DNA of 64,000 nucleotides from Microbacterium sp. AG238 (GCF_003610405.1 NZ_RAQC01000001.1:1798001-1862000), one strand, 5' to 3'. Positions 8,581 through 17,492 are shown, counted from the stretch's first letter. Numbers and translations: made by a program. The notes: generated by a model from the letters alone, not told the origin.

Positions 8581-9012
8581 ATGACGAAGACCCGCCTTCC
8601 CCGCGACCTCCCGCCCGGCGCCGCCGCCCTCGGCATGGCCGCCATCCTGCTGACGCTGTCGGGCTGCGCTGCCATCGAAACCGTCGCCTACGGGAGCGTC
8701 GAGAGCACCTATGAAACCGCGAAGGAGCTGGCGCAGGCGCGCGGCGAGGCTCCCGCGTGGCTGCCCGCCGATGCACGCGAGCTCACGCGCGTCGTCTCGG
8801 CCCGCGCCGAAGCCGAATCGATCGTGTTCTCGAGCGACACGGGCCTCGCGGCGGACTGCGCCGAGGTCGAGCGCCTCTCGGCCCCCACCATGGAGATCAC
8901 GTCGGGCCCCGATGTCTACGCGATCGACCGCGTCGCCGTCTGCGGCGAGTGGGCAGTGGCGGAGAACGACGGCACCTACTACGCCTGGACTCCCGCCACA
9001 GAGGCCGAGTAA
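8581..9012 (+). CDS. Putative lipoprotein, unknown function
   Basis: A 143-residue protein with a twin-Arg-poor signal peptide ending in a lipobox (LTLSGC, Cys about residue 29), so it is predicted to be lipid-anchored on the outer face of the membrane. The mature part has two further Cys residues (AADCAEVERL and VAVCGEW) that could form a disulfide. No family recognised. The ATG at 8581 follows a TAGCGT hexamer (8568-8573) by seven bases and lacks a ribosome site, suggesting a leaderless transcript. Confidence 0.65.
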   Translation: MTKTRLPRDLPPGAAALGMAAILLTLSGCAAIETVAYGSVESTYETAKELAQARGEAPAWLPADARELTRVVSARAEAESIVFSSDTGLAADCAEVERLSAPTMEITSGPDVYAIDRVAVCGEWAVAENDGTYYAWTPATEAE

Positions 9013-9044
9013 CCCTGATCCGGTCGGTCCATAGACTCGACGCG

Positions 9045-9479
9045 ATGGACGTCACCCTCCGCCCCGCTGTCCCGGCCGACATCGAGTGGCTCGTCGAGCT
9101 GCGCGCCGACGTGCTGCGTGCCGACCTCGAGCGCCTCGGCCGCTTCGACGAGCACCGGGTGCGCGAGCGCATGCGCGCGGGCTTCCGCCCCGAGTGGACC
9201 CGCATCATCGTCGTCGAGGGGACGGATGCCGGTTGCATCACGACCCGCCCAGACGACACCACCCGCTGGATCGAGCACTTCTACGTGCCCGCGTCCCAGC
9301 AAGGGCGAGGCATCGGCAGCATCGTTCTGCGGTCGGTGATCGCCGAGCCGCACGACGGACCGACGCGCCTCAACGTCCTGCAGGGCAGCGCCGCGCGGCG
9401 CTTGTACGAGCGGCACGGCTTCGCCCTCGACAGCGAGGACGACGTCGACGTGTGGCTGACCCTGCGCACGCCGGCCTGA
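9045..9479 (+). CDS. GNAT family N-acetyltransferase
   Basis: A 144-residue complete GNAT protein: LRPAVPADIEWLVELRADVL at the N-terminus, IEHFYVPASQQGRGIGSIVL as the acetyl-CoA loop (QGRGIG), and GSAARRLYERHGF at the end. This layout is the RimI/aminoglycoside-type core, but the substrate cannot be inferred. TAGACT (9032-9037) lies seven bases before the ATG, again fitting a leaderless start. Confidence 0.85.
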   Translation: MDVTLRPAVPADIEWLVELRADVLRADLERLGRFDEHRVRERMRAGFRPEWTRIIVVEGTDAGCITTRPDDTTRWIEHFYVPASQQGRGIGSIVLRSVIAEPHDGPTRLNVLQGSAARRLYERHGFALDSEDDVDVWLTLRTPA

Positions 9480-9492
9480 CGCCGAACGTCGG

Positions 9493-9498
9493 TATCGT
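9493..9498 (+). promoter_or_regulatory. -10 hexamer of a leaderless promoter
   Basis: TATCGT followed by six bases and the GTG at 9505. The same spacing recurs before at least six other genes in this window. Inferred from sequence and position only. Confidence 0.5.
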
Positions 9499-9504
9499 CG
9501 CCGT

Positions 9505-9909
9505 GTGCAGCGATTCGTCCGATTCCAGAGCGCAATTCCCAACCGGAACGGGCGCTTCCCCGGCGTCTTCGCCCTCGCAAACGGGCTGGCGCGCGACGAG
9601 GTGCTTCTCCCCGAGGACGAAGCCTGGTGGCGGGCGGCGAACGATCGCGCCAACAGCCTCTACGATGCTCCGAACGAGGCCTATGGTCCGGATGCGCCTC
9701 CCGGCGGGCGGTCGTGGTTCAAAACCGAAGCGCACGACCTCCTCGCACTGACGGCGGGATACCTCCACCTGCTCGACCGCTACGACGTTCCCTGGCACGA
9801 GGTACGGACCGCTCGGCCCGGAACGATCCTGTACGAGGACCCCGTGCAGGTGGTCGCTCTCCCCTTCACGCACGCGGAGAATTGGCCGTTCACCAGACAG
9901 AGCTCGTGA
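9505..9909 (+). CDS. Uncharacterised 134-residue protein
   Basis: A soluble protein rich in Trp, Pro and acidic residues (PEDEAWWRAANDRANSLY, RSWFKTEAHDLLALTAGYL, VPWHEVRTARPGTILYED). The pattern of a helix-rich C-terminal part resembles small actinobacterial proteins of unknown function; I do not recognise a domain. GTG at 9505 is chosen because a -10 hexamer ends six bases before it; GTG at 9503 is out of frame. It ends ten bases before the convergent acetyltransferase gene. Confidence 0.6.
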   Translation: MQRFVRFQSAIPNRNGRFPGVFALANGLARDEVLLPEDEAWWRAANDRANSLYDAPNEAYGPDAPPGGRSWFKTEAHDLLALTAGYLHLLDRYDVPWHEVRTARPGTILYEDPVQVVALPFTHAENWPFTRQSS

Positions 9910-9919
9910 CGACTACCCG

Positions 9920-10453
9920 TCATCGGCCGCCGATCGTTGCCGAGGGCACGGCGTACTTGAACCCGACGTGCGAGTCGACGAAGCCGAGCCTGCGGTAGAA
10001 CCGGTGCGCATCGACGCGCGCGGCATCCGATGTGAGCTGCACGAGGGAAACGCCGAGCTCGACTGCCGCGGCATCCACCACCCACCGCATGAGTGCGGTG
10101 CCGATGCCGGATGAGCGTTCGGCACTCGCGACGCGGACGGCCTCGACAAGCAGGCGGGTGCTCCCCCGCCGCGCCATTCCCGGGATGAGGGTCAGCTGCA
10201 GGGTCGCCACGACCCGACCGGCATCATCGGCGGCGACCAGCAGCTCGTTCGCCGGATTCGCGATGATCCGCTCGAGCGCGTCGGCGTACGCGCCGCGGTC
10301 CTCATCGCGCGCGACGTCGCCCCGGCCCGCGCTGATCGGGTCGTCCGACAGCAGCCGCACGATCGGGTCGAGATCGTCCGGCGTCGCACGCCGGACGACG
10401 ACATCCGCCGCGCGTGCGGAAAGGGATGCCGGGAGGTTCAGGCCGTCGATCAC
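9920..10453 (-). CDS. GNAT family N-acetyltransferase
   Basis: A 177-residue GNAT protein with VVRRATPDDLDPIVRLLSDD at the start, RVVATLQLTLIPGMARRGS as the central beta-strands, SAERSSGIGTALMRWV as the acetyl-CoA loop (R-S-S-G-I-G-T) and RVDAHRFYRRLGFVDSHVGF at the end. This sequence of motifs is common in actinobacterial GNATs annotated as acting on small amines or peptides, but the substrate is unknown. It starts with GTG and lies upstream of, and codirectional with, no other gene of obvious relation. Confidence 0.85.
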   Translation of the reverse strand: MIDGLNLPASLSARAADVVVRRATPDDLDPIVRLLSDDPISAGRGDVARDEDRGAYADALERIIANPANELLVAADDAGRVVATLQLTLIPGMARRGSTRLLVEAVRVASAERSSGIGTALMRWVVDAAAVELGVSLVQLTSDAARVDAHRFYRRLGFVDSHVGFKYAVPSATIGGR

Positions 10454-10486
10454 GGTCTCTATTCTCCGACCTGCTCCGGTGCGCGC

Positions 10487-10816
10487 TCAGCGGCGTGCGA
10501 GGTTGCCGTCGGCCCATTCGCCGAGCTGGCTGAGGATCGGCACGAGGCGCGACCCGGCGTCCGTGAGCGCGTAGGTGACCGCGACAGGTGGGCCCGACTC
10601 GACGCGTCGGACGACCAGCCCGACATCCGAGAGCTCGGTGAGCCGATCGGAGAGCACCGCGTCGCTGATGCCGGCGACGGCGCGACGCAGGCCGACGAAC
10701 GAGAGCTCACCCTGCCCGAGCACGTCGACGATCATGCCGTTCCACCGCTTGCCGAGCACCGAGAACGCGTGCGACACCGCAGCATCGCACTGTCGCGCAT
10801 CGTGGGGCTCGGCCAT
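10487..10816 (-). CDS. HxlR/MarR-like winged-helix regulator
   Basis: A 109-residue HxlR-family DNA-binding protein. The conserved Cys (Cys10, in RQCDAAVSHAF) lies before the winged helix and LGKRWNGMIVDVL, FVGLRRAVAGISDAVLSDRL and VVRRVESGPPVAVTYALTDAG follow. In Bacillus YodB, HypR and relatives this Cys senses quinones or other electrophiles. The gene is divergent from a flavin azoreductase gene, the usual arrangement in which HxlR proteins repress a detoxifying reductase. TACGAT six bases before the ATG suggests a leaderless message. Regulation of the neighbour is inferred. Confidence 0.88.
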   Translation of the reverse strand: MAEPHDARQCDAAVSHAFSVLGKRWNGMIVDVLGQGELSFVGLRRAVAGISDAVLSDRLTELSDVGLVVRRVESGPPVAVTYALTDAGSRLVPILSQLGEWADGNLARR

Positions 10817-10822
10817 CCCCCT

Positions 10823-10828
10823 ATCGTA
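10823..10828 (-). promoter_or_regulatory. -10 hexamer for the HxlR gene
   Basis: On the minus strand TACGAT is followed by six bases (AGGGGG) and the ATG at 10816. It could serve as leaderless promoter; the G-run could also act as a ribosome site. Located in the 72-base gap shared with the divergent azoreductase gene, so an HxlR operator probably overlaps it. Confidence 0.45.
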
Positions 10829-10888
10829 CGTGTGCTAGCGTTCCCGAAGTCGCTTTGTTTTTCATAGCCCCTCTGATCGGAGAAGCGC

Positions 10889-11536
10889 ATGACCCTCTTC
10901 CGCCTGGATGCCAGCATCCTCCCCGCCACCTCAGCCAGCCGTGAGCTGGGTGACCTCGTCGAGGCCGAGTGGCTCGCCGCTCACCCTTCGAGCAACGTCG
11001 TGCGCCGCGACATCGCCGCGGATCCGGTCCCGGCGACCGCCTGGCGCGATGCCGTGACCGCCGGCTTCACACCCGCCGAGCAGCTGACCGACGGACAACG
11101 CGAGGCGATCGCCCTGCGCGAGCAGCTGGCGGACGAGCTCATCGGCGCCGACGCCCTGCTCTTCACCGTGCCGCTGTACAACTACGGCGTCTCGCAGCAC
11201 GTGAAGACCTGGTTCGACCTGGCATACACCGACCCGCGCATCGACCCGCAGGGCACGGCGCTGCGCGGCAAGCCCGCGACCCTCGTCACCGTCTTGGGTG
11301 GCAACTACGAGCCCGGCAGCCCGAAGGAGGGCTGGGACCACTCGACCGGATGGCTTCGGCGCGTCTTCGCAGACGTCTGGGGCCTCGACCTCACGGTGGT
11401 CCACCGTCCCTTCACCCTCGTGGGAGTGAACCCCGCGCTCGACGCCTTCACAGAGGCGGCGGCCGAGTTGCGCGCGAACGCCGAACGGGATGCCGTCACG
11501 GCCGGCCGCACCCTCGCGGCATCCCGCCCCGCCTGA
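10889..11536 (+). CDS. FMN-dependent NADH:quinone/azoreductase (AzoR-like flavodoxin fold)
   Basis: A 215-residue flavodoxin-like oxidoreductase. It shows the N-terminal LDASILPATSASRELGD (phosphate loop for FMN), DALLFTVPLYNYGVSQHVKTWFD (the AzoR P-x-YN motif, here PLYNYGVS-x-x-x-K) and LVTVLGGNYEPGS. The family reduces quinones, azo dyes and similar electrophiles with NAD(P)H via FMN in the cytoplasm. GGAG precedes the ATG by seven bases. The divergent HxlR regulator suggests induction by electrophilic stress. Preference for quinone or azo substrates cannot be told. Confidence 0.85.
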   Translation: MTLFRLDASILPATSASRELGDLVEAEWLAAHPSSNVVRRDIAADPVPATAWRDAVTAGFTPAEQLTDGQREAIALREQLADELIGADALLFTVPLYNYGVSQHVKTWFDLAYTDPRIDPQGTALRGKPATLVTVLGGNYEPGSPKEGWDHSTGWLRRVFADVWGLDLTVVHRPFTLVGVNPALDAFTEAAAELRANAERDAVTAGRTLAASRPA

Positions 11537-11561
11537 CCGACCGCCACGCCCCGTTCTCGCG

Positions 11562-11602
11562 TTCGAGGGGCGGGGCGCCTCGCCGGCGCTCCGCCCCTCG
11601 AA
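11562..11602. terminator. Bidirectional hairpin between convergent genes
   Basis: TTCGAGGGGCGG (11562-11573) pairs perfectly with CCGCCCCTCGAA (11591-11602); the loop has a further GGCGCC/GGCGCT helix. It lies between the azoreductase stop and the hydrolase stop. No T-run. Confidence 0.65.
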
Positions 11603-11610
11603 TGCTCACC

Positions 11611-12909
11611 TCACGACATCGGGGTGCCGTTGCGGAGGTACTCCACCGCCTCGGCGGCGTTGTCGCCGTTGGCGAGCGAGCCGTGGACCGCGTCGTCGAG
11701 GATGGTCAGGTTCCCACCGAGGAGCGCATGCGCGAGCGTGCCCCACGGCGCGGGGGTCACCGTCTCGGAGGCGTGAGCCACGATCTGCAGCTTGTCTCCC
11801 GCGTCACCGGAGGTCAGGACAAGCGGATGCGCCTCGATCGGCCATCCCGCGCAGGCGGACGTGCCCGCGAGGCCTCCGCTCAACGGGTGCTGCGTGCGAA
11901 CCTGCGGATCGCTGCCGATCGCTTCGCTTCGGGCGAGGTGAGCAGACCAGACGGCCTCGGGGTCGGTCGCGCCGGTGTACGCGTTGCAGGTCAAGGCCGT
12001 TCGCGTCGTGAGATTGGAGGGCACGTAGCTGTCGGGCGATGACAGGCCGTCTACCACGACGTCGTCGGCGACACCGGCTTCGTCATCGCTGCCGTACGCG
12101 ACGTCGGCTGCGACCAGATCGTCCAGGCTCATCGCTGCGTCGTGCCGGAGGTCGACCATGCTGTCCAGCAGCATGTGACGCACCCGGCCGGGGTACTGGG
12201 CGAGATAGGCGGCGCCGAGCTCCGTTCCCCACGACACGCCGACGTAGTCGACCTGGTCAGCGCCGATCGCCGCACGCACGCGGTCCATGTCGCGAGCCGC
12301 GTTGGCCGTGGTCAGCTGAGCGAAGTACGCGGGGTCTCGAGCCACGCATGCCTCGTTCGCGGCGCTGACCGCGGCCGAGTACTCCAGCGCCACCCGCTCG
12401 TCGACGGGTCCCTCCGGCAGCGGGACGTCGAGGGACTCATCGCAATTGATGCTCGTCGAGCCGCCCGTGCCACGGATGTCGACGCCGATGAGCGTGTGAT
12501 CCGTTGCCAGATCCCCCATGCCGGAGGCTGCGAGCAGGGCGGGCGTCGTTCTCCCCTCGAGGCCCGGCCCACCGGGGTTGGTCAGGATCGTGCCGGCGCT
12601 TCGCCCCTCCGGCACCATTCGACTGACGGCGATGGTGATCTGCCGCCCGTCGGGATCGTCGTAGTCGAGGGGAACCGAGACGTTCGCGCACTGCATCCGA
12701 TCGCCCCACCCGTCGAGCGGCGAGGGAGTCTCCATGACGTCATAGAGCGCGGCGACCTGCGAGACCAGACCGTCGCACGATTGCCACGCGATCGCGTCCG
12801 CCTGAGGGGACGTCGGTGCCGAGGGGGCGACGCTGCAGGCGCTGAGCAGTCCGCCGAGGGCGAGCAGAGTCGCGGGAAGGAGAATCGAGGAACGAGGTGA
12901 GTGATGCAT
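11611..12909 (-). CDS. Secreted alpha/beta-hydrolase lipoprotein, tripeptidyl-aminopeptidase (TAP) type
   Basis: A 432-residue protein. The signal peptide ends in LLSAC, so it is a predicted lipoprotein. The alpha/beta-hydrolase part has VPLDYDDPDGRQITIAV and TNPGGPG (oxyanion region of SCO/TAP peptidases), VGVDIRGTGGS, and the nucleophile elbow GVSWGTELGA. The C-terminal TAP domain carries HPLVLTSGDAGDKLQIV and the final His in DDAVHGSLANG. Streptomyces relatives release N-terminal tripeptides or cleave hydrophobic peptides outside the cell. I chose the ATG at 12909 because the 20 residues before it do not look like a signal peptide. It is slightly shorter than the usual 480-520. Confidence 0.85.
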   Translation of the reverse strand: MHHSPRSSILLPATLLALGGLLSACSVAPSAPTSPQADAIAWQSCDGLVSQVAALYDVMETPSPLDGWGDRMQCANVSVPLDYDDPDGRQITIAVSRMVPEGRSAGTILTNPGGPGLEGRTTPALLAASGMGDLATDHTLIGVDIRGTGGSTSINCDESLDVPLPEGPVDERVALEYSAAVSAANEACVARDPAYFAQLTTANAARDMDRVRAAIGADQVDYVGVSWGTELGAAYLAQYPGRVRHMLLDSMVDLRHDAAMSLDDLVAADVAYGSDDEAGVADDVVVDGLSSPDSYVPSNLTTRTALTCNAYTGATDPEAVWSAHLARSEAIGSDPQVRTQHPLSGGLAGTSACAGWPIEAHPLVLTSGDAGDKLQIVAHASETVTPAPWGTLAHALLGGNLTILDDAVHGSLANGDNAAEAVEYLRNGTPMS

Positions 12910-13010
12910 GACGCCAGCCAAACAGCCCGGGGGATCGGCCGCGTCAGCCGGAGGACGCTTCCGCGGCATCCTCGCGAACGATGTCGGGGCCCACTCCAGC
13001 CGTACGCGAC

Positions 13011-13040
13011 GGGGCGCCCGGACCGTCGTCCGAGCGCCCC
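13011..13040. terminator. Hairpin between the subtilase and hydrolase genes
   Basis: A GC-rich arm (13011-13022) pairs with 13029-13040 with one bulge each side. It lies just downstream of the subtilase stop (13073) on the minus strand and before the start of the hydrolase gene, so it may end the subtilase transcript. Confidence 0.55.
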
Positions 13041-13072
13041 GCTCATCCGCGCCGCAGCGCGTCAGCCGGTCA

Positions 13073-16000
13073 TCACCACAGCACGAGGAAGCCGCTGAGC
13101 CCCAGCGATCCCTCGACCGTGTCGCTGCCGTTGTAGGTGGCGACGACGACCTTCAGCCCGCGCGACTGCCGAGGCAGCTCGACACGCGCCGTTCCGTCGA
13201 CGACATCCGCGCTGTAGCGGGTCGAGTTCACCCAGATGTCGACGGTGCCCGTCGCCGGGGCGCCCCCGGTCGGGGTGACCTTCACCGAAACGACGTACGG
13301 CTGCGAAGCCGTCCCGACGTACCGGTTGAGCGACACCGTCGTCGCCGAGGCGAACTTCACGAACACCTCGTTCGACACCGCGGTTCCGACCTGCGGGTTG
13401 CCCTCCGCCGTCGCGGTCACCCGCACCGACAGAGCCGTGCCGACATCGGCGCGCGTCACCTTGTACGACGCCGAGGTGGCGCCCTCGATGGGCTCACCGC
13501 CGCGAAGCCACTGATAGGCGACGCTCACCTCGGCGGGGTCCCACTCGCCGGCTGTGGCCGTCAGCGTCGCCCCGACCTTCGCCGAGCCGGTGACCTCGGG
13601 CGCGACGACCGCGACCGGGGCTCCCTGGCCTGACTCGACGTCGACGATCGTCCGGATCGACGAGTCGCCGTAGCGCACCACGCCCACGTACGACGTCTCG
13701 GGCTCGAGCCCGGCCCACGACAGGGTGTAGGTCGCGCTCTCTCCCTGCACCGTCGGCAGCGGGTCAGGTGTCGCGGTGAACTCGCCGCCCGACACCCCCG
13801 CCGCGACGACCGCGGTGGTGAGGTCGTAGGTGAACGGCTCGCTGAACGAGTACCGGTTGACCTTGACCAGGTAGGTGCCCGCGGTGGGAGCCGTGAGCGA
13901 GACCGCCTCGTTGGCCGACGCCGTCGCCGACGACCACTGCTCGTAGTAGCGCAGGTCGTCGGGACTCACGACGCGGTACACCGTCATGTCGAGGTCGGTC
14001 GTCTCGGTCGCCTCGGTCTCGACAGCGAAGCGCGCGAACTCGGTGCCCTCCGGAACGTCGACGATCTCGTACGTGTTGAAGCCGGCCTCGCCCTCGTCGT
14101 AGAACGAGTCCTGGTCACCGGAGTGACCGGGCACCTCGGGGAAGTCCGGGTTCACGCGCAACTCCTGCGGAACGAGACCCGACAGACCGAGGTCGATCTC
14201 ACCCGTCAGCGAGGGCGCGACGGTGACGTCGACCGAGCCCGTGACGCCCGTTCCCGAGACCGACGCCGGAGCGTCGACCGGCACCGGGAAAACGGCGATC
14301 GGCGAGCGCACATCGTTCGCTCCGCCCGTCCAGGTGAGGAAGCCGGTGGCCCACTCGCCCATCGGTGCGTCGACGCGCGACAGCGTGATCTCGACCGTGG
14401 CCGACTCGCCCGCCGCGAGCGTCACCGACGACGGCGACACCTGCACGTCGACGCCGGGGACGGATGCCTGCGCCTGGTACGTCCCGGCTTCGGTGGCCGT
14501 GATCGTGCGGGTCACCGTCTGCGGCGCGCCGAGCGCGCCGACGCCGATGGAAGGCAGGTTCAGGTCGCTCGGATCGATCGGGTCGACGCCGAAGTCGCGC
14601 AGTCCCAGCCCCTGCAGGTACGCGGCCCAGTCGGCCGGACCGTTCAGGTAGAGCAGGCCCGGCTCGAAGTACTTCGTCGGGTCGGTCTGTCCGGCCCCCT
14701 GCGTGAACGGGTCGGTGACCGCAACTCCGGCGGCGTCCACCGTGTCGTAAGCGGTGGTCATCATCGCCGACTTCACCTCGGCGGGAGTCGCGAGAGGGTG
14801 CTCACCGAGGTAGAGCGCGGCGAGGCCGGCGACGTGCGGCGACGACATCGAGGTGCCCGAGAGGATGCCGAACGTCGGGTCCTCGTCGATTCCGTTCTCG
14901 GTGGCCGCGAGGATCGCGACGCCGGGAGCGGTGATGTCGGGCTTGATGACATCGCTGCCGTCGGCGAGCATCGGCCCGCGGCTCGAGAAGCCCGCCACCT
15001 GCGGGACCGGGGTCTCACTGCCGGTGACGTTCTCGCCGATCAGGGTGACGACGCGGTCGGTGCCGCCCTGCACGTACTCGAGCACGGCCGGTCGGGCGGT
15101 GTCGGCGACGTGCACGGTGGGAACCGAGTGGAAGTCGTTGTCGAGCGACGCGGGCGTGACGTTGGTCAGGATCATCCCGATACCGCCGGCCTCTTCGACC
15201 GCCTGCGACTTCTCGACACGGGCGTTCGACCCTCGGTCGCAGACGACGATCTTGCCGGTGACCTTGGCCGGATCGAGCGAGCCGAGCAGGCAGAGCTCGG
15301 GGGTCGCGGCACCGGCCAGACCGGCGTCGCCGGCGAAGACCGAGGGACCCGAGATCGTGTCGCCGAAGCCGACCGAGACGGACGCACCCGCGAACTGGGC
15401 GGCCGAGGCGTCGCCCTCCTCACCGAGTCGGACGGTGCCCTCCCAGGTCGGGATGGTGGATGCCGCGACCGTGGCGTACCAGGGCGAGGCGTGATCGGCC
15501 GTGACCGGGTCGGGGCCGGAGTTGCCGGCGCTGGTTGCGACGAAGACACCCGCCGCCGCCGCATTGAAGAACGAGATGTCCTCCGGTGCGAGCACGGTCG
15601 TGGCCGAGCCGCCGCCGATCGAATAGTTGATGACGTCCACGCCGTCGGCGACGGCCTGGTCGATCGCGGCCAGCAGGTCGCTGAGCGCACAGATGTCATC
15701 CGTCGTGACGAGCGGGTCGGGCCCGACGTAGCAGGCCTTGTACGACGCGACCTTCGCGGCCGGCGCGACTCCCGAGATCGAGCCGAAGTCGACCCCCTCG
15801 ACCGTCGCGTCGACACCGTTATTGCCCGCGGCGGTGCTCGCCGTGTGCGAGCCGTGTCCGTCGCCGTCACGCGGCGAGAGGTGGTCGTCGGCGAACGAGA
15901 ACCCGTTGGCGGCGGCACCCTCGCTGAAGTAGTGCGCCGCGATGAGCTTGGTGTTCAGGAGCGACGGGTCCCAGGCATCCTTCGTCCCGGCATCCTGATC

Positions 16001-16684
16001 GACGACCGTGCTGCGGAACTCGCCGCCGTCGGCCTTCGTGAACACGACCTCGTCGCCGTCGCGGTAGGGCTGAGCGCCCGCCGAGCCGCCGAGCGCGTCG
16101 CCGGCGAATGCCGGGTTCTCCGGCGCGATGCCGGTGTCGACGACGCCCACGACGACGCCTTCACCGGCAGCATCGATGCCGCCGACCTTCTCCCAGACGC
16201 CGCCGGCGCCCTCGAGGCCGAGGAACTCGGTCGAGGGAACGGCGTCGACGTGACGGATCTCGTCGGGGAAGACGCCGAGCACGCCCTTCTTGGCCGCGAG
16301 CTTGCCCGCCTGATCGGCGGTCAGCTGAGCCGCGAACCCGTTGAGAGTGGTCTGGTAGGTCGCGTCGGGGGTCGCGCCGACCTCGCTCGCGACCTCTTCT
16401 TGACGCTGTTCGAGGAAGCCGGAGTAGTCGGTCACGGCGCGCGACTGGACGTCGAGACGCTCGCCCTCGTCGGGCTTGGTCGGCGCGAGACCGGCCTCGC
16501 CGCCCTCGTAGGTCGCGACGGGAGCCTCATCGAGCAGGACGATGTAGCGCCCGCTCTCGCTCTCGATCGGAACCGGGATGTTCACCCCCTCTCCCGTTGC
16601 AGCAAAGGATGCCGTTGCGGCAGAGCTCGTGAACAGTGCAGCCAGGGATACAGCCGCGACTGTTCGCAGGGTGGTGCGAACCAT
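13073..16684 (-). CDS. Large secreted subtilisin-family serine protease (S8)
   Basis: A 1203-residue exported protease. Residues 1-29 form a Sec signal peptide (ATASFAA); about 45-150 is the I9 propeptide. The catalytic domain follows, with Asp183 (GVVDTGI), His277 (GDGHGSHTAS), oxyanion Asn388 (SAGNSGPD) and Ser612 (GTSMSSPHVAG). A PA domain is inserted at about 445-545, as in plant-type and actinobacterial S8A subtilases. After the protease come an FN3-like domain with SVTLAAGESATVEITLSRV, a probable bacterial pre-peptidase-like C-terminal domain, and two Ig-like domains. There is no sortase motif, so it should be secreted. GGAG lies five bases before the ATG. It is codirectional with the hydrolase gene downstream. 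Confidence 0.95.
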   Translation of the reverse strand: MVRTTLRTVAAVSLAALFTSSAATASFAATGEGVNIPVPIESESGRYIVLLDEAPVATYEGGEAGLAPTKPDEGERLDVQSRAVTDYSGFLEQRQEEVASEVGATPDATYQTTLNGFAAQLTADQAGKLAAKKGVLGVFPDEIRHVDAVPSTEFLGLEGAGGVWEKVGGIDAAGEGVVVGVVDTGIAPENPAFAGDALGGSAGAQPYRDGDEVVFTKADGGEFRSTVVDQDAGTKDAWDPSLLNTKLIAAHYFSEGAAANGFSFADDHLSPRDGDGHGSHTASTAAGNNGVDATVEGVDFGSISGVAPAAKVASYKACYVGPDPLVTTDDICALSDLLAAIDQAVADGVDVINYSIGGGSATTVLAPEDISFFNAAAAGVFVATSAGNSGPDPVTADHASPWYATVAASTIPTWEGTVRLGEEGDASAAQFAGASVSVGFGDTISGPSVFAGDAGLAGAATPELCLLGSLDPAKVTGKIVVCDRGSNARVEKSQAVEEAGGIGMILTNVTPASLDNDFHSVPTVHVADTARPAVLEYVQGGTDRVVTLIGENVTGSETPVPQVAGFSSRGPMLADGSDVIKPDITAPGVAILAATENGIDEDPTFGILSGTSMSSPHVAGLAALYLGEHPLATPAEVKSAMMTTAYDTVDAAGVAVTDPFTQGAGQTDPTKYFEPGLLYLNGPADWAAYLQGLGLRDFGVDPIDPSDLNLPSIGVGALGAPQTVTRTITATEAGTYQAQASVPGVDVQVSPSSVTLAAGESATVEITLSRVDAPMGEWATGFLTWTGGANDVRSPIAVFPVPVDAPASVSGTGVTGSVDVTVAPSLTGEIDLGLSGLVPQELRVNPDFPEVPGHSGDQDSFYDEGEAGFNTYEIVDVPEGTEFARFAVETEATETTDLDMTVYRVVSPDDLRYYEQWSSATASANEAVSLTAPTAGTYLVKVNRYSFSEPFTYDLTTAVVAAGVSGGEFTATPDPLPTVQGESATYTLSWAGLEPETSYVGVVRYGDSSIRTIVDVESGQGAPVAVVAPEVTGSAKVGATLTATAGEWDPAEVSVAYQWLRGGEPIEGATSASYKVTRADVGTALSVRVTATAEGNPQVGTAVSNEVFVKFASATTVSLNRYVGTASQPYVVSVKVTPTGGAPATGTVDIWVNSTRYSADVVDGTARVELPRQSRGLKVVVATYNGSDTVEGSLGLSGFLVLW

Positions 16685-16863
16685 GTGCGCTCCAGTGGGG
16701 GGATGGATGAGCAGTCCGCGCGGCGTCGTCGGCGCGCGGTGAAGTCAACCTAGCTCACAGTTCCGACACAAGGAACCCTCGGCTTTCATTCAGGTCACGG
16801 GAGCGTTGAGGTGACCGAGCCATTTCTCACGGCCGGGAGGGGAGCCCCGCGCCACCCGTCCCA

Positions 16864-16869
16864 TAGGCT
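16864..16869 (+). promoter_or_regulatory. -10 hexamer of a leaderless promoter
   Basis: TAGGCT followed by six bases and the GTG at 16876, the same layout as purD (TAGGCT at 61931). No ribosome site is present before the GTG. Inferred. Confidence 0.55.
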
Positions 16870-16875
16870 GGGCAG

Positions 16876-17418
16876 GTGGCCACGGCATCCCGCCTTTCGA
16901 CGCGCGTCCTGCTCGTCTGCGCTGCCATCGGGGTCGCCACCGGCCTGCTCGGCGGCATCGAGGGATGGCTCGCGGTTCCCGTCATCACGGGCCTGCCGAT
17001 CGTCTACGGCTTCCTCCTCGGCATCCACGTACTGCCCGGGATCGTGGCGCAGGAGACGCTGCGCCTGCCCTGGGTCGCGCTCATCACGCACCTGATCGCG
17101 GCGCTCGCATCCGCTGCCGTCGCGCCGCCCTACACGTTCCAGTTCCTGGGAACCGCCCTGCTGTTCGGCGGCCTGCAGGAGGGCGTCGCCGCTCTCGTCC
17201 GCTACCGCTCGTGGGCGCCCTGGCGGTTCTTCGTCTCGGGCCTGGTCATCGGCGTCGTCGTGGCCCTCGCCGTGTTCTTCGCCGCGCACCTCAGCGCCCT
17301 CCCGCTGTGGGCCCAGGTCGCCTACCTCGCCCTCGCCGTGCTCGGCCCCGTCGCCTGGACGGCCATCGGGCTGTGGATCGGCGTCGGCCTGCGTCGCGCC
17401 GGCGTCGCCCGTCGCTGA
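16876..17418 (+). CDS. ECF transporter S component-like membrane protein (first copy)
   Basis: A 180-residue membrane protein with about five or six hydrophobic segments (VLLVCAAIGVATGLLGGIEG, PWRFFVSGLVIGVVVALAVF). The size, segment pattern and position before an ECF-type double ATPase and a T component match YkoE-like substrate-capture (S) components. It is similar along its N-terminal half to the protein at 21131 (both begin S-T-x-x-L-L-x-C-A-A-I-G-V-A), so the locus has two S-like paralogues. It has its own leaderless-type promoter and lies upstream of an IdeR-like box, so it may be controlled apart from the genes after it. Substrate is unknown; YkoE relatives handle HMP/thiamine but context here suggests iron. 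Confidence 0.75.
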   Translation: MATASRLSTRVLLVCAAIGVATGLLGGIEGWLAVPVITGLPIVYGFLLGIHVLPGIVAQETLRLPWVALITHLIAALASAAVAPPYTFQFLGTALLFGGLQEGVAALVRYRSWAPWRFFVSGLVIGVVVALAVFFAAHLSALPLWAQVAYLALAVLGPVAWTAIGLWIGVGLRRAGVARR

Positions 17419-17445
17419 GCACCCCGCGCGCCTTTCGAGGCGAAG

Positions 17446-17464
17446 TTAGGGTCGGCTAAGCTAA
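17446..17464 (+). promoter_or_regulatory. IdeR/DtxR-like iron box before the ECF operon
   Basis: TTAGGGTCGGCTAAGCTAA matches the DtxR/IdeR consensus TTAGGTTAGSCTAACCTAA at 16 of 19 positions. It lies 29 bases before the GTG of the ATPase gene. By analogy with other IdeR sites it should repress the ECF/SIP genes when iron is plentiful. Binding is inferred. Confidence 0.7.
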
Positions 17465-17492
17465 GCGCATCCGATCCGATCCGAGGACGCCC

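Noticed and set aside
14123..16753. 876-residue open frame opposite the subtilase gene
   Set aside because: Antisense shadow; the subtilase on the other strand has a complete catalytic triad and domains.
17419..17492. TPP riboswitch expected for a YkoEDC-type ECF operon
   Set aside because: The gap is only 74 bases and shows an IdeR-like box, with no conserved THI-box sequence.
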